A stretch of DNA of 14,159 nt from CAZFBR01 sp035353495 [NCBI: uncultured bacterium] (GCA_964517215.1 CAZFBR010000075.1:1-14159); one strand, 5' to 3'. Counted from the stretch's first letter, positions 1 through 7,635 are shown. The notes: generated by a model from the letters alone, not told the origin. A program made the numbers and translations.

Positions 1-683
1 TCAGTGTCTATCTCGATATGCGGCGGATTGGTCGCAAAATAATAGCGGTAGGATGCGCGCATTTCTTCATATTCCCGTCGTGTCTTTTCCGGCAGGGGCG
101 GGCGCCGCCCGGTTGCGGCCGTGTCTGCCGGCGGCATGATGAGCACGGCGATGCTGTCCGCCAGCAGCCGGCCGGTCGCCTGCGCCAGCTGCTCTGCCTC
201 TCGGGCATCGCCGCAGCACGCCGAAAACTCGATCCGCGTCTTCTCATCAACAAAGTCACGCTGCAGCGGCTGGTATCCGCTCACGTCGTAGCGCCGCCAC
301 AGGTACTCATTGCTTCGGTCCATCTGGATCCGTGACCCCAGGATATGCCGCTGCCGCTCCGCGGCGGCCGGCCCCGTATCTTCCGGGGGAAACTGCCGGG
401 CAAGCTGCCCGATGATCCGTTCATCAGCGAGAAGCCGCTGGCAATCGGCAGCCAGGCAGATATCCGAAGTCCGCTGAAAGGCCGTATTGAACACCGGGTC
501 CTGCCAGGAGAAAGCGAGCGTGACCTGCGCCTGATAGATGCGCGGCTGCAACTGCCGGTAGCCGTAGGCCAACGCGACGCCGACTGCGACCGAAATCAGG
601 ATGATCAGCCACGGTCTGGATATCCGCCGTGCCTGTTTTGTCATGCTATTGATCGTTTCCATTTCATGGTTTCCTTCATCCAT
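1..683 (-). CDS. Wzz-like anchored protein, partial (runs off left edge)
   Basis: ATG 683 has AAGGAGA 6 nt upstream and overlaps the preceding stop by eight bases. The frame stays open to the left edge, giving more than 227 residues without a stop. A transmembrane helix spans about residues 24-42 (PWLIILISVAVGVALAYGY), after a cytoplasmic N-terminus. It is followed by IYQAQVTLAF, resembling the start of the periplasmic region of Wzz or polysaccharide copolymerase proteins, and by a helical region with a DAREAEQLAQATGRLLADS stretch. Chain-length regulators of this kind anchor by N-terminal and C-terminal helices; the second would lie outside the window. The comparison rests on the order of elements, not on strong identity, so a general anchored envelope protein is the safer reading. 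Confidence 0.7.
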   Translation of the reverse strand, partial: MDEGNHEMETINSMTKQARRISRPWLIILISVAVGVALAYGYRQLQPRIYQAQVTLAFSWQDPVFNTAFQRTSDICLAADCQRLLADERIIGQLARQFPPEDTGPAAAERQRHILGSRIQMDRSNEYLWRRYDVSGYQPLQRDFVDEKTRIEFSACCGDAREAEQLAQATGRLLADSIAVLIMPPADTAATGRRPPLPEKTRREYEEMRASYRYYFATNPPHIEIDT

Positions 684-1074
684 TGGCGTTCTCCTTGCGC
701 GCGCACGACGAATCACCACCGGGAGCCGTGCCGCAGCCGTCGGGTTGTTTCCAGATATGCAGGTACCAGTAGACCGGCATCGCCAGCATGTTGCCGAGGA
801 AGAGCACCACCGCCCACAACGCCTTCTTGTCCTGCGGCACCCGGTCCGTCCTGAATAAGTGGACAATATAGATTGCCAGCAGAACGAATATTTCGAGCAT
901 GGTCAGGAAGTGCAGCGGGAAAATGACCATCATCAGCATTGGCGGTTCCGACGCATGGCCGCGCAGCCCGGCATGGAAAATGACCAAGCCAACGACCGCG
1001 CAAAAGAACAGGACCACATAGAGCAACGGCCAGACGGTAAAAGCCGCCAGGGTGATCGCTTTGCCTCTGCTCAT
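676..1074 (-). CDS. Three-helix membrane protein, 132 aa
   Basis: ATG 1074 has GGAGG 9 nt upstream. Three helices are predicted at about 8-33, 47-73 and 84-106. The loop before the last helix carries a basic/acidic cluster (RTDRVPQDKKA), and the last helix includes NMLAMPVYWYLHIW. The 25-residue tail is Gly/Ser/Cys-rich. The ending of helix three with its Tyr/Trp pair is typical of small bacterial membrane proteins with a PLDc_N-like (PF13396) fold, but the match is loose. Its stop overlaps the next start by eight bases. Confidence 0.75.
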   Translation of the reverse strand: MSRGKAITLAAFTVWPLLYVVLFFCAVVGLVIFHAGLRGHASEPPMLMMVIFPLHFLTMLEIFVLLAIYIVHLFRTDRVPQDKKALWAVVLFLGNMLAMPVYWYLHIWKQPDGCGTAPGGDSSCARKENANG

Positions 1075-1107
1075 TTCTCCCCGCCTCCGCTCCTCGTCAA
1101 CAGTCGC

Positions 1108-1641
1108 TCATTCCATGGCATTGCATTCCTGGCGCAGTGTACTGAATATCTCATATGTGCCGCTATCACAGCCATTCCTCTGCCAGGCCTGCAGGATTGC
1201 CCGCGCAATGGTCCGTCGCCTGGTCGCGTCCATGTGCAGCATGCCGGCATAATCACCAAATATGCTCGCATCTGCCAGCGCCCCGTGATACCGGGTATGC
1301 GCCTCGATATAGGGCGACAGCAGGTGCACCGTATGCCATTCGGGCCCGGGAGTCGCATCGACCCGCTCCCCACCAAGCGCCAGCGACAGCGGCGTCTCCT
1401 CTATCCGTTCCAGGGTCTGTATGTACCACCAGTATCGCTGTTCCCGCTGCTGCCCCGTCCTGATATTGATAGCTCTTGCGTGATAGTTGATACGCGAACA
1501 CGGGTTGTACAACGGCACCAGCACCGGTGGCAGGGCGATGAGCGCGGCAACCAGCAGTACTCCCCACAGCACTCTCCGCCGCGTTACGACAGCATTCCCT
1601 GCCCCGGCGCGCGCACGCAGGCATCGTAATGGCCTGAACAA
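1108..1641 (-). CDS. Signal-anchored protein of unknown function, 177 aa, TTG start
   Basis: The frame starts at TTG 1641, directly after the previous TGA, with GGAGG 7 nt upstream; no ATG in this frame fits as well. Residues 24-46 (VLWGVLLVAALIALPPVLVP) form one transmembrane helix after an Arg-rich start, so it is an N-terminally anchored protein facing outward. The rest has RINYHARAINIRTGQQRE, then RYWWYIQTLERIEETPLSLAL, then a WHTVHLLSPY and RYHGALADA segment. This order of motifs resembles an uncharacterised family of signal-anchored proteins. No catalytic site is evident. It is translationally coupled to the lipoprotein upstream and precedes a three-helix protein by 33 nt. Confidence 0.75.
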   Translation of the reverse strand: MFRPLRCLRARAGAGNAVVTRRRVLWGVLLVAALIALPPVLVPLYNPCSRINYHARAINIRTGQQREQRYWWYIQTLERIEETPLSLALGGERVDATPGPEWHTVHLLSPYIEAHTRYHGALADASIFGDYAGMLHMDATRRRTIARAILQAWQRNGCDSGTYEIFSTLRQECNAME

Positions 1642-2217
1642 TCAGCCGCCTCCGTTTTCCATGTTGTCAACCAGCGCCGAGCACGCCCTTGCCAGGCGAT
1701 GGTCTGCCGGCAGCGGATAGGCGCGCTGCAATTCAGCGAGGACCTGGCGATGTTCTCCTGCTGCCAGCGCGAGGTCGAGTCCCGGGACTTGTCGCGCATA
1801 GGATTGCAGCAACTGCATATTGAATCGATAGTTTTCCCAGGCATACTCGGAAGACGCAGGTGTCTGCGTATCGTGCTGATAGGCCTGCATGTCATGCAAT
1901 AAAGGCAGCCGGATAACGGCAGGCGTATCCGCGGGGACGCCCAGGGTTCCCCGATGCAGGTAGCGCGGATGCACAGCCGTGACTTCCGTCCCGCCGGCAT
2001 TGCCAAGGGAATCTTCCAGCAGCACGTTGGCGATTCCCCGGCTGTCGGTTCGCGCATACGCATGCCGCATATTCCCGTGATACTCCACTGCCACGATGGC
2101 ATCCGGCAATGGTGTTCCGGACGCATCGGTGACCGCAACCTGCAGCACGCCGTCCGGCGCGCGACTGCAGCCCGCCGCCAGCAGCACCATGCCAATCAGA
2201 TGCCACCATTTCATCAT
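1642..2217 (-). CDS. Lipoprotein with carboxypeptidase-regulatory-like domain, 191 aa
   Basis: I chose ATG 2217 because GGTGA lies 7 nt upstream and the longer frame from 2241 lacks a signal at its start. The signal ends at a lipobox-like LAAGC, Cys17. Residues about 24-98 have the pattern of a carboxypeptidase-regulatory-like or Ig-like beta fold: LQVAVTDASGTPLPDAIVAV, then ARTDSRGIANVLLEDS and TEVTAVHPRYLHRG. This domain usually mediates binding at the cell surface. The second half is helical and Gln/Leu/Arg-rich (LLQSYARQVPGLDLALA) and ends Asn-Gly-Gly-Gly. It is the first gene after the palindromic promoter, and the next gene starts immediately after its stop. Confidence 0.85.
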   Translation of the reverse strand: MMKWWHLIGMVLLAAGCSRAPDGVLQVAVTDASGTPLPDAIVAVEYHGNMRHAYARTDSRGIANVLLEDSLGNAGGTEVTAVHPRYLHRGTLGVPADTPAVIRLPLLHDMQAYQHDTQTPASSEYAWENYRFNMQLLQSYARQVPGLDLALAAGEHRQVLAELQRAYPLPADHRLARACSALVDNMENGGG

Positions 2218-2290
2218 GCCGCATTCACCAGGTCTCATCATCGTTGCAGCGGATGCCGGTATCCCGTCCCGAGCCGGTACTTCTACATCC

Positions 2291-2325
2291 GTTTATATCG
2301 TATATAAACACGCTATGCATGTCAA
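2291..2325 (-). promoter_or_regulatory. Promoter P2 with a perfect 19-bp palindrome
   Basis: TTGACA (2325-2320) and TACGAT (2302-2297) are 17 nt apart on the minus strand. The -10 lies inside GTTTATAT-ACG-ATATAAAC (2291-2309), a perfect inverted repeat with 8-base arms. A repressor bound there would occlude the -10. The TTGACAT(A/G)CATAGCG block is shared with the promoter at 13629-13657. The nearest start, ATG 2217, is about 80 nt downstream, so the promoter would serve the last four genes of the window. Confidence 0.65.
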
Positions 2326-2346
2326 TTGCTCGTCATGCCATCCGCG

Positions 2347-2520
2347 TTATCCCTCGGTAATGGACAGATACGCCGCACCCGCACCAGCATCGTAGAACAG
2401 GTCAGCATGTCCCCGGAGGATGGGGATCCGGTAGAACTGAAGCCCGTCGAGCGTCTCGCTGCACCACCATATGCGTTTGAATCCGTGCTGCCCGCGATAT
2501 GGGCAACGATCCTGTGCCAT
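2347..2520 (-). CDS. Short reading frame in phase with the small membrane protein, 57 aa
   Basis: ATG 2520 follows the TGA of the 70-aa gene by one codon, in the same frame, and runs 57 codons to TAA 2347. It has no ribosome site. The product is rich in aromatics (KRIWWCSETLDGLQFYRIPI, then LFYDAGAGAAYLS), more protein-like than the competing frames over the same bases. Either the TGA is a nonsense mutation or error and this is the C-terminal half of one 128-residue protein, or it is unexpressed. I favour the first reading. Confidence 0.35.
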   Translation of the reverse strand: MAQDRCPYRGQHGFKRIWWCSETLDGLQFYRIPILRGHADLFYDAGAGAAYLSITEG

Positions 2521-2523
2521 CCG

Positions 2524-2736
2524 TCATGATGATGACAAAACGATCCCTGCCTCGTCATAATTCACCTCATCCATATCAGCTTCCGGTTGATCGCTGAAAC
2601 GCGTGTGGTATTCGCTCCCCACGGCGATGGTATTCCAGGGTAGCGCCAACCCCACTGCCAGCATGCCCGCTGCCAGCAGGCAGAGTACCAGCAGCTGCGG
2701 CGAGAAGCACCGGATAAACTGGCCGGCCCTGTTCAC
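2524..2736 (-). CDS. Small one-helix membrane protein, 70 aa
   Basis: GTG 2736 has GGGGAGA 5 nt upstream and overlaps the previous stop as GTGA, so the usual longer start at 2814 is not needed. Residues about 13-34 (PQLLVLCLLAAGMLAVGLAL) are one transmembrane helix. The rest is a polar, acidic tail (SDQPEADMDEVNYDEAG) likely facing outward. The frame ends at TGA 2524; the same frame then continues without interruption to 2347, so this may be the first half of a longer protein. No family is recognised. Confidence 0.55.
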   Translation of the reverse strand: MNRAGQFIRCFSPQLLVLCLLAAGMLAVGLALPWNTIAVGSEYHTRFSDQPEADMDEVNYDEAGIVLSSS

Positions 2737-3074
2737 CCCGTTCTCCCCGTCCGCGTGAAGAGCAGCGACTTGAGCCGCCCGACAAGCCATTGCGCTTCCG
2801 CCTCCGACACACACTCGGCCAGGTAGGTTTTGCGCGTGCCGTGCACGACAGTCGCCAGCTTGACCCCGGCATATGCAGTCAGCCCCCGCATGTAGCGCGT
2901 CATGGTGATCGGGTCATGCGGCATGAGCAGCTGCACTTCGATTGCGACGATCTCCACGTGGGGAATGGCGATCTGCTGCCGTGAGATAATGCTCCGCTTG
3001 CTGATCTGCAGCCGGTCGCGCTCGACGCGAATTTCCTGGCTTTCCGTCATCCGGATGAGTATGCCGCGCCACAT
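2733..3074 (-). pseudogene. C-terminal part of the zinc-ribbon membrane protein, after the in-frame stop
   Basis: This frame is in phase with the zinc-ribbon gene; only TAA 3090 and five sense codons lie between the stop and ATG 3074. It has no ribosome site of its own, which argues against an independent gene. The region begins with WRGILIRM, the expected end of the second helix. Then follow an acidic and basic beta-rich stretch (QEIRVERDRLQIS, then IPHVEIVAIEVQLLM) and a C-terminal helix (EAEAQWLVGRLKSLL). This looks like a small soluble domain on the cytoplasmic side. It ends at TGA 2733, overlapping the next start as GTGA. If the TAA is an error, the full protein would be about 232 residues. 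Confidence 0.6.
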
Positions 3075-3089
3075 GGCAAACCCAGCTAC

Positions 3090-3431
3090 TTAGAAGATGA
3101 TCGAGAACGCCGCGAACCACCCGCCTCCCTTGGCTGCACCCCATGTCCAGAAGGCGATGAACACCATCCAAAATGTCGCGAACAGCGTCTGGAACACGTC
3201 CTGGCGGCTGAACCCCTGTCGCGGCACGGTGATGATGCCGCCGCTGGCGCCTTCCGGCACAAAGCGCATGGTGCTCCCTGCCGGCGGCGCTGCCCCGGCC
3301 GGCTCTACTGCCGCGATCAGCGCGCTCGCACGGTGCAGTTCATTGCAGTGCGTGCATTTCGCGAGATCAGTCGCCACATTCACATTATCCGCCGTGATCG
3401 GTTCCCGGCATGCCGGGCAGAGCAGTTTCAT
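3090..3431 (-). CDS. Zinc-ribbon membrane protein, N-terminal part (interrupted by TAA)
   Basis: ATG 3431 has AAGGAGA 7 nt upstream. Residues 5-8 (CPAC) and 26-29 (CTHC) form a four-Cys zinc-ribbon, a domain common at the N-terminus of small membrane proteins. After a Pro/Ala-rich linker comes a basic VPRQGFSRQDVF segment and one helix (about 79-100). A second hydrophobic stretch (104-113) is cut by TAA 3090. The same frame continues past the stop with five codons and then ATG 3074, completing that helix (VAGFAMW). The usual family arrangement is zinc ribbon, two helices, then a soluble C-terminal domain, so the TAA probably splits one gene. This fits a nonsense mutation or a base error. Confidence 0.8.
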   Translation of the reverse strand: MKLLCPACREPITADNVNVATDLAKCTHCNELHRASALIAAVEPAGAAPPAGSTMRFVPEGASGGIITVPRQGFSRQDVFQTLFATFWMVFIAFWTWGAAKGGGWFAAFSIIF

Positions 3432-3466
3432 CGACAGGTCTCCTTCTTCAAAGCCGGCATGCCGGG

Positions 3467-3748
3467 TCAGTTGCCATAGACAATGCTGGTAATCAGCGCG
3501 TATTCGCCACCCACCGTTAGCGCGCAGGCGAGCACAAACGTGAAGAGTTTCATCTCCGCCCACTGGTCTTCCCAGAACCTGCCGCGCAACGCCGAGATGA
3601 AGTCAGGGGTCAGCATGTACCTCAGCGACTCCCTGATCCCCTCGCTGTCCCCAAACATGCCGCGCAACAGGTACAGGTACCACGGCACATTCAGTATCGC
3701 CAGCATCGTCAGCAGGAACGGATGATCGATCATGCCTGTCGCTGCCAT
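3467..3748 (-). CDS. Small two-helix membrane protein, 93 aa
   Basis: I chose ATG 3748 because AGGAGG is 5 nt upstream; it overlaps the previous gene by 19 nt. A second ATG at 3733 forms an ATGA overlap with the previous stop and would shorten it by five residues. Helix one spans about 9-30 (HPFLLTMLAILNVPWYLYLL) and helix two about 67-89. Between them is a soluble loop with SLRYMLTPDFISALRGRFWE, where Trp59 and Asp61 lie beside an acidic patch. This loop pattern recurs in small membrane proteins I associate with Planctomycetes and Lentisphaerae. No function is known. It lies 35 nt ahead of the zinc-ribbon protein, suggesting one transcript. Confidence 0.8.
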   Translation of the reverse strand: MAATGMIDHPFLLTMLAILNVPWYLYLLRGMFGDSEGIRESLRYMLTPDFISALRGRFWEDQWAEMKLFTFVLACALTVGGEYALITSIVYGN

Positions 3749-4500
3749 CGTATCCTCCTGCGCCAGATTATAACCGCAATGCCGGCCAGCAGCAATCCAC
3801 CGACGGTTGCAATAACCCACGGCATCCGCAAACGCCACGCGCGATGCATCCCGAGGGCGGCCGGCGGGAGTTGCTTGTCCTGCACCTTGCGGGCGGTTTC
3901 CAGCCATGTCACGTATGCGGCATAGAGTGAATCTGCGGGATACGTGTCCCGCAGATCAGCGAACCGGTATTCCTCTTCGCCGGCAACCTGTCCCTGCTCG
4001 ATTTTTGCCACGACGAAATCATATTCTGCCACTCCCTCACGCGGCGGCATGCTGCGACCGGGGAGCGCCTCAATGAAGACATAGCCGGTGAACCAGTCCA
4101 TCGGTATCCTGCCGTCCCAATTGCGCAACCGCTCGAGTTCGGCAGGCATGGTCATCAGCGCATACCATGGATCCCCGACAATGCGGCGTTCGAGTTTCAG
4201 CAGCGATAATTGCCCGTCCTTGATCTCCCAGGTGGCGATATGTTTCCGATAGCATGCGGTAGACATGCCATGTTCACTGAACTCAGGGTACGGATACTCG
4301 GGATGCGTGAGATAGAACACTTCCAGCAGCGACGGATAAAACAGGTGGACAGGGGTCATGCACTCCGTATCGTTGTAGATGATGTAATCCGGCTTCTGCG
4401 AGGTCGCCTGTGCCGGCACTACCAGCAGTATCGCCGCACACAAGCATGCCGCAACCGCCACATGCGGTGCCATATTACAACTTTGCAACATTCGCAGCAT
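3730..4500 (-). CDS. C-terminally anchored exported protein
   Basis: The frame opens at ATG 4500, with a GGGGG run about 8 nt before it. A second ATG at 4473 sits exactly after a signal-like boundary and is coupled to the leader frame, so the true start is uncertain (256 or 247 aa). Residues about 10-32 (HVAVAACLCAAILLVVPAQA) are a signal peptide with AQA cleavage. The domain has a Tyr-rich stretch (LFYPSLLEVFYL) and then STACYRKHIATWEIKDGQL and DWFTGYVFIE, a Cys-Tyr/Trp-Glu-Ile/Trp-Phe-Thr-Gly pattern that recurs in uncharacterised exported proteins. A single helix at 228-246 followed by an Arg-rich tail anchors the C-terminus (type I). The stop lies inside the next gene's start region. Role unknown. 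Confidence 0.75.
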   Translation of the reverse strand: MLRMLQSCNMAPHVAVAACLCAAILLVVPAQATSQKPDYIIYNDTECMTPVHLFYPSLLEVFYLTHPEYPYPEFSEHGMSTACYRKHIATWEIKDGQLSLLKLERRIVGDPWYALMTMPAELERLRNWDGRIPMDWFTGYVFIEALPGRSMPPREGVAEYDFVVAKIEQGQVAGEEEYRFADLRDTYPADSLYAAYVTWLETARKVQDKQLPPAALGMHRAWRLRMPWVIATVGGLLLAGIAVIIWRRRIRWQRQA

Positions 4501-4543
4501 ATCTGTTGCCCCCGCTTATAGTTGCAATATTCCCTATGCCCAT
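4475..4543 (-). CDS. Possible leader peptide, 22 aa
   Basis: ATG 4543 has a near-perfect AGGAGG 5 nt upstream and lies 19 nt after the TPR stop. The 22-codon frame begins MGIGNIATISGG and ends at TAA 4475. The next in-frame ATG of the anchored protein (4473) begins one base after the TAA (TAATATG). That makes it either a translated leader coupling the two genes, or the correct start of the anchored protein broken by a frameshift. The peptide has no signal-like core. Confidence 0.35.
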   Translation of the reverse strand: MGIGNIATISGGNRYAANVAKL

Positions 4544-4562
4544 GTAATCCTCCTGATCCGTC

Positions 4563-7500
4563 TCAGAATATCACCGTGTGAAACATGCCGGACATGCTAC
4601 CGACCGCGTTCCGCTGCCGTACGTACTCCAGCCATGACTTGAGCGCCTGCATGGTCGGCAGGCTGATCACCGCCATGCGCGGCGCCATCCGCAGCAAGTG
4701 CCTTTCCATGCGCCAGTTTGACCGTGCACGCAGCATGCGCGCCGACTCATTCTCCGTCTCGTCCGGTTCCGGTTTCGGGGCCTGGCGCACACGGAAACTG
4801 AAGGTATCGGCGGCAAATGCTCCGGCTGCTGCCGCCATCTCCCAGATGCGGCGCGGGTCGCCGGTCATCCTGCTCTCTGACGCATTGAAGTGGCTGCCGG
4901 TCGGATTCAGTCGCACAAGTTGCAGCAGCGCCTCCTGACGTTCGCGCGCCGGCAGCCACACCGTCGCGCCCAGGTCGTACAGCTGTTCCCAGGCATGCAG
5001 GTAATCGGGATCCAGCGCCACCGCGGCGCGGTACAGTTCCACCGCTTCTGCCGGCCGCTGCTGCTCGACACGCAGATTGCCCAGCAGGTAGGCGACACGC
5101 GGATTCTGCGGCTGCTCGCGCCGCAGACGCGTGAACACCGTGTCCGCATAACTAAGTGCCGTTTCGCCGCCAAATGAGTAGCCGCAGCCGAAACAGAGGT
5201 CTTCCATGCGCCCCACCTGCCCGGGAAGCAGTTCGAATGCCCTGGTGAAGTGCACAGCCGCCTCGTCATGCCGGCCCGCGCGCGCCAACTGGATGGCCAG
5301 CCGCGCCTGGATGCAGTACGCGTCGGCAAACTGGTCCAGCCCCTTCTGATACAGCGGCTGCGCCCGCTTCAGGAGCATGGCCGCAGCGTAGCGGTCGGCC
5401 TGTTCAGCCGTACGCACCCCGTCGACCAGCGACGCATAGACCGTGGCCGTGGAATCGCCGCGCAACCGCAGCACATCGCGCAGTACTTCGTAAGCCCGCA
5501 CGCGGTTTCCCGGCTGCTGGTCGCCATCTGTCGGATCGATGGCAATCGCTTCACGCACGGCCGCCTCAGCCGCCGCCAGTTCCCCCCGCTGCATCAGTGC
5601 CACTGCCTTCCAGATCAGTGGCCGCTCCTCGAAACGGTCGCGGGCATGCAGTTCGTCGTAATACGCCAGCAGGTCGGGCGGATTGAGTTGCTGCATGAGC
5701 ACATAAGCCGAGTCCGATCCCGGATTATGCTGCAGCAGATAGCGCGTGAGCTGGAGCGCCTCGTCCCGCCGTCCCACCTGGCGGAGCGAATCGGCCAGGC
5801 AGTAGAGCGTTTCCTCCCGTTCATAATCGTGCTGCAGCACCGTCGCCAGGTCGGTATCGGGCCAGATCGCCACCTGCTCGAACAGCGCCAGTACCTGTTG
5901 CCACTGCCCGGCACGGTGATAGATACTGGCGAGTTGGCGCGCCTCATCAACAAACGTCAGTGCCGTTGACGGGGCACGCTCCGCATTTGCTTTATCCCGC
6001 ATGGCGGCGATGATGATGCGCTGTGCTTCAGCCAGACGTCCGCTTTTCAGCAGCGGCCCGATAATCTGACGATACCAGAAATAGTGCAATTGATGCCGGA
6101 CTTTTCCCGGCTGCATGAGTTGCAGCCCGCTATCCGCCATCACTTTCCCCAGTACCGCCTCCTGCGCTGTTCCGCCCTGCAGCAACTCCCCTGCCTGTAG
6201 CGCTGCCTGGCCGAATTCTCTCAGGTCATTGTCACCGGAATGCGGGTTGTACCTGGCCGCACCGCTGTCTCCCGGCGCCGGCCAGGTCGCCACCAGCCGG
6301 ACAAGTGCGGCAGCCTCGGCAATACGATCCTCGGCCAGCAGCGCCTGCAGCATGTGCCGGGCGATCATCGCCGGGCTGGTCAGTGACGGTGAATCAGCCA
6401 GCGTTTGCCGGGCCAGCGAAATCAGATCGCTGGTTTTCCCCTCTGCAAGCATGCGACTGGCATAGATGTCCCACAGTTCCGATTGCGGCTTGCGCAGCAA
6501 TGCCGTACGCAGAAACTGCGTCAGCACCGGGCCATGTCCGGCCCGCGCCATCCGCTCGACCGGTCCCCCCAGAAATGTCCCCAGTTCCCCGCGCTCAAGC
6601 ATGGCCATCGCTTCGTCGGTCCGCCCGCGCACTGCCAGTCCCAGACAATAGAACGCCTGTGCTTCGTGAATTTGCCATTCGTTATCCGGATTGCGGAACT
6701 GCCGCAGGCAGCGTTCATACAGCGCAAATCCTTCGGGTGATGCCGTCAATTGCCATTGCGCTGCTCCGAGGTCGGGCGTGTCCGCAGCCAGCGCGAGTTC
6801 TCGTGCCAGGCGGCGCGTGGCATTCTCCTTTTCCATCTCGAATTGCACCGGCAGGCGCAACGCGCGCCTGAGCAGCACTGCCGCCCGCTCCGGGCCTATG
6901 GCGGTCACCAGGTCAGGCACGTTCAAGCCATTGCTGCCGTACCGGCCGAATTCCTCGTGCGTGCGCAGGTAGTTCTCCAGCATCTGCAGGTGCAGTGCAA
7001 ACACTGCCGCCAGTGAGTCCGGATCGTCACAGGTGGCGATATACGCGTCAAGCATGTTGCCGACAGCACTCATGTTGCCCGTCATCGAATAGGACTGTTC
7101 CTCGTCGTCCGGTGACAGTGTGGCTGCCGTCTGCAATTCGCGCCAGAAGGTCTCCCGGTCATTGGTCAGCACCGCGCCCACCAGCCGCAGCGATGCATCC
7201 GTGTCCGCAGCCAGCAGCGGCCAGGCATCGGGGCCCGGCAGCACGTTCCACAGCAGGTCCAGATCGGGCGGCATAATCACCCGGCTCGCGCGCATGCGCG
7301 GTTCCTTCTTGTTCTGCATATATTCCCGGAACAGGTCGGTCCAGCGTTTACACGCTTCGCGTGCTGACAGTTGCGGCAGTTCCCGCTCGTACTGCTCGAC
7401 GCGCTGCATGAAGAGTTCCTGCGGATCGCTGTCAGGCGCGTCAGCGTCTTTCGCCGGTGTCGTGTCGGCAAGTTCCGCCAGTATCGCGCTCACCGGCAGC

Positions 7501-7580
7501 AGTTCGTCCGCAGGCCCCGCCGCAAACGCGGGCACGCCTGCCAGCACAACGCATAACAATACGATATGTCTCAGCCACAT
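4563..7580 (-). CDS. Exported TPR-repeat protein, 1005 aa
   Basis: I placed the start at ATG 7580 because GGAGGA lies 9 nt upstream and a signal peptide follows (hydrophobic core IVLLCVVLAGVPAF, AFA cleavage near residue 20). The longer frame from 7727 adds a Cys/Arg-rich leader that is not signal-like and overlaps the previous gene. The protein is almost all helix. Clear TPR units occur near 650-690 (KAVALMQRGELAAAEAAVRE, then AIDPTDG), near 752-790 (ARLAIQLARAGRHDEAAVHF) and near 823-865 (YLLGNLRVEQQRPAEAVELY, then ALDPDY). Earlier helices look like degenerate repeats. A CFGC pair sits near residue 795. TPR proteins bind partner peptides; this one is likely periplasmic or surface-located. 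It is the largest product in the locus and probably a scaffold for the small membrane proteins downstream, which is inference. Confidence 0.9.
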   Translation of the reverse strand: MWLRHIVLLCVVLAGVPAFAAGPADELLPVSAILAELADTTPAKDADAPDSDPQELFMQRVEQYERELPQLSAREACKRWTDLFREYMQNKKEPRMRASRVIMPPDLDLLWNVLPGPDAWPLLAADTDASLRLVGAVLTNDRETFWRELQTAATLSPDDEEQSYSMTGNMSAVGNMLDAYIATCDDPDSLAAVFALHLQMLENYLRTHEEFGRYGSNGLNVPDLVTAIGPERAAVLLRRALRLPVQFEMEKENATRRLARELALAADTPDLGAAQWQLTASPEGFALYERCLRQFRNPDNEWQIHEAQAFYCLGLAVRGRTDEAMAMLERGELGTFLGGPVERMARAGHGPVLTQFLRTALLRKPQSELWDIYASRMLAEGKTSDLISLARQTLADSPSLTSPAMIARHMLQALLAEDRIAEAAALVRLVATWPAPGDSGAARYNPHSGDNDLREFGQAALQAGELLQGGTAQEAVLGKVMADSGLQLMQPGKVRHQLHYFWYRQIIGPLLKSGRLAEAQRIIIAAMRDKANAERAPSTALTFVDEARQLASIYHRAGQWQQVLALFEQVAIWPDTDLATVLQHDYEREETLYCLADSLRQVGRRDEALQLTRYLLQHNPGSDSAYVLMQQLNPPDLLAYYDELHARDRFEERPLIWKAVALMQRGELAAAEAAVREAIAIDPTDGDQQPGNRVRAYEVLRDVLRLRGDSTATVYASLVDGVRTAEQADRYAAAMLLKRAQPLYQKGLDQFADAYCIQARLAIQLARAGRHDEAAVHFTRAFELLPGQVGRMEDLCFGCGYSFGGETALSYADTVFTRLRREQPQNPRVAYLLGNLRVEQQRPAEAVELYRAAVALDPDYLHAWEQLYDLGATVWLPARERQEALLQLVRLNPTGSHFNASESRMTGDPRRIWEMAAAAGAFAADTFSFRVRQAPKPEPDETENESARMLRARSNWRMERHLLRMAPRMAVISLPTMQALKSWLEYVRQRNAVGSMSGMFHTVIF

Positions 7581-7635
7581 GGTCTTCACTCCTCCGTGGT
7601 CTCGTCGCTGCCAGTTCACTGTATTCCTTATCCCC

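Noticed and set aside
859-1629. Plus-strand frame of 256 codons
   Set aside because: It is antisense to the three-helix and TTG-start genes. No ribosome site, and the composition is a typical reverse-strand artefact.
2524-2526. Selenocysteine at TGA 2524
   Set aside because: I see no selenoprotein family or SECIS-like hairpin here, and a nonsense mutation or error is simpler.
2322-2558. Minus frame of 78 codons across the P2 promoter region
   Set aside because: It is Ser/Arg/Cys-rich with no motif, and the in-phase 57-codon frame fits the same bases better.
5250-5969. Plus-strand frame of 239 codons
   Set aside because: It is antisense within the TPR gene, whose product has real repeats and a signal.
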